From Variovorax paradoxus (GTDB lineage: Bacteria; Pseudomonadota; Gammaproteobacteria; Burkholderiales; Burkholderiaceae_C): a stretch of 64,000 nt of DNA. Positions within the stretch are counted from its first letter, which is position 1; every line of letters starts with the position of its first letter. Shown here in pieces: positions 63,346 to 64,000 of the stretch. Both the position numbers and the translations under genes were made by a program. The notes beneath the pieces were generated by a model. That model did no database searches. It worked only from the letters and a program-made list of their open reading frames with translations, and was not told the DNA's origin. The stretch is taken from positions 3,971,001 through 4,035,000 of the forward strand of contig NZ_CP045644.1 of assembly GCF_009498455.1 (NCBI RefSeq), written 5' to 3'.

Positions 63346-64000
63346 TGTACCTCAACAAAGCCGCCTCGATTTTTCAAGCGATCGAAGCCATCGCTGCCAC
63401 TGCCTCGAAGAACGAAAAGGAGGCGCTGGTCAAACAGGCTGGCAGCCTGCCGCTGTTCATGCGCATCGTGCGCGCCGCCTACGACCCCTTCGTCAACTAC
63501 GGTCTGGCGCTGGCCCCCATGAAGCGCGACGGTTTGGCCCCGGGCAGCAACACGCTGGACGAGGAGCAGTTCTGGAACATCCTGGACAAGCTGGCCACCC
63601 GCGAGCTCTCCGGCACGGCCGCGCGTGACGCGGTGCAGAACGCCGTCGACCTGCTGGACGAGCCGAGCAGCGCGCTCTTCCGCCGGATCATCGCGAAGGA
63701 CCTGCGCGCGGGCTTCACCGACGGCACGGTCAACCGCGTGTTCCCGGGAACCTTCCAGGAATTCCCCTACATGCGCTGCAGTCTGCAGGCCAAGTCGAAC
63801 ATGGTGAAGCCGGGCTGGTGGGACAAGGGCGCCATCAGCCAAGAGAAGGCCGACGGCATGTTCGCCAACGTGAACCGCGCCGGCGACACCGTCTCGATCC
63901 ACAGCCGCCAGGGCAGCCCGTTCCCGGCGGGATGTATGCCCGAGCTCGAAGCGGCCATGGTGGCCAGCCTGGCCGCTGAAACGCAGACCCACGGCGAGCT
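63345..64000 (+). CDS. ATP-dependent DNA ligase, 5' part, cut by the window end
   Basis: 218 residues are present. After a helical N-terminal domain (about 1-115) comes FRRIIAKDLRAGFTDGTVNRVFPG and FPYMRCSLQAKSN. The nucleotide-binding motif is EKADGMFANV (Lys about 178 as the adenylated residue in KxDG). This is the T4/phage type of ATP-dependent ligase, which seals nicks in Okazaki fragments and repair. The remaining motifs III to VI lie beyond base 64000. CAGGAG serves as RBS; ATG overlaps the previous stop. Confidence 0.9.
   Translation, partial: MYLNKAASIFQAIEAIAATASKNEKEALVKQAGSLPLFMRIVRAAYDPFVNYGLALAPMKRDGLAPGSNTLDEEQFWNILDKLATRELSGTAARDAVQNAVDLLDEPSSALFRRIIAKDLRAGFTDGTVNRVFPGTFQEFPYMRCSLQAKSNMVKPGWWDKGAISQEKADGMFANVNRAGDTVSIHSRQGSPFPAGCMPELEAAMVASLAAETQTHGE

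Noticed and set aside
1..64000. tRNA genes
   Set aside because: I looked for the GGTTCGANTCC-type T-arm with a matching acceptor stem. The GTTCGA hits (11418, 13280) are in promoter or random contexts without cloverleaf.
1..64000. CRISPR array, integrase or attachment site
   Set aside because: No regularly spaced identical repeats and no tyrosine or serine recombinase are present; the dispersed palindromes are not an array.

Overview
The window is one continuous piece of a tailed double-stranded DNA bacteriophage (or a prophage). Genes are tightly packed and GC-rich, many stop and start codons overlap as ATGA or GTGA, and the structural genes follow a long-tailed siphovirus order: small and large terminase, SPP1-type portal, scaffold, major capsid, connector, HK97 gp10-like protein, tail terminator, tail tube, frameshifted tail chaperones, tape measure, then lambda M-, L-, K- and I/J-like tip proteins. 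The GC-rich codon use, SAR endolysin and nested Rz/Rz1 spanin fit a Gram-negative host, and the general look of the proteins suggests Burkholderiales. That host assignment is inference. No integrase, lysis repressor, tRNA or CRISPR array is visible. Both ends are cut inside genes.

Layout. 1-14.4 kb, mostly plus strand: an early-type block of many small unknown proteins, with recognisable RtcB RNA ligase, an AlkB-like dioxygenase, an HD-like protein, DUF6876 and DUF3892 proteins and a winged-helix protein. Between 8.7 and 14.1 kb there are long gene-poor stretches holding a structured-RNA candidate, a strikingly T-depleted stretch of about 570 bases, a cluster of CCTAGG palindromes, a LexA-like box, several perfect dyads and one AT-richer, apparently highly expressed 211-residue gene. 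14.5-18.2 kb, minus strand: an operon with a UvsW-like SF2 helicase, a small membrane protein and three unknown proteins. 18.3-23.4 kb, plus strand: two ParB-like proteins, zinc ribbons, an ABC ATPase, a thioredoxin-like protein and a Mom-like GNAT protein, which together look like a DNA-modification or anti-restriction cassette. 23.8-53.0 kb: packaging, head, tail, a 2886-residue central fibre and two related receptor-binding-type proteins. 53.1-55.1 kb: holin, SAR endolysin, spanins and a lipoprotein. 55.1-57.5 kb: metallophosphoesterase, PhoH ATPase and an Acb2-like cyclic-nucleotide sponge. 57.6-64 kb: an Hfq-like protein, DnaB-type helicase, primase, a WGR-like protein and an ATP-dependent DNA ligase cut by the window end.

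Regulation ties the genome together. About 26 related short palindromes, typified by GTAAGTCAGCACTGACTTAC, lie before transcription units in every region, several of them overlapping sigma70-like -10 elements and some sitting directly on intrinsic terminators. A related early version beginning ACAGTAGA or ACAGTCA comes with a shared leader and ribosome-binding site. This looks like a phage-wide regulon under one dimeric regulator whose gene I cannot identify with confidence. The Hfq-like protein, RtcB, and hairpin transcripts without reading frames near 8.8 and 13.9 kb hint at RNA-level control as well.
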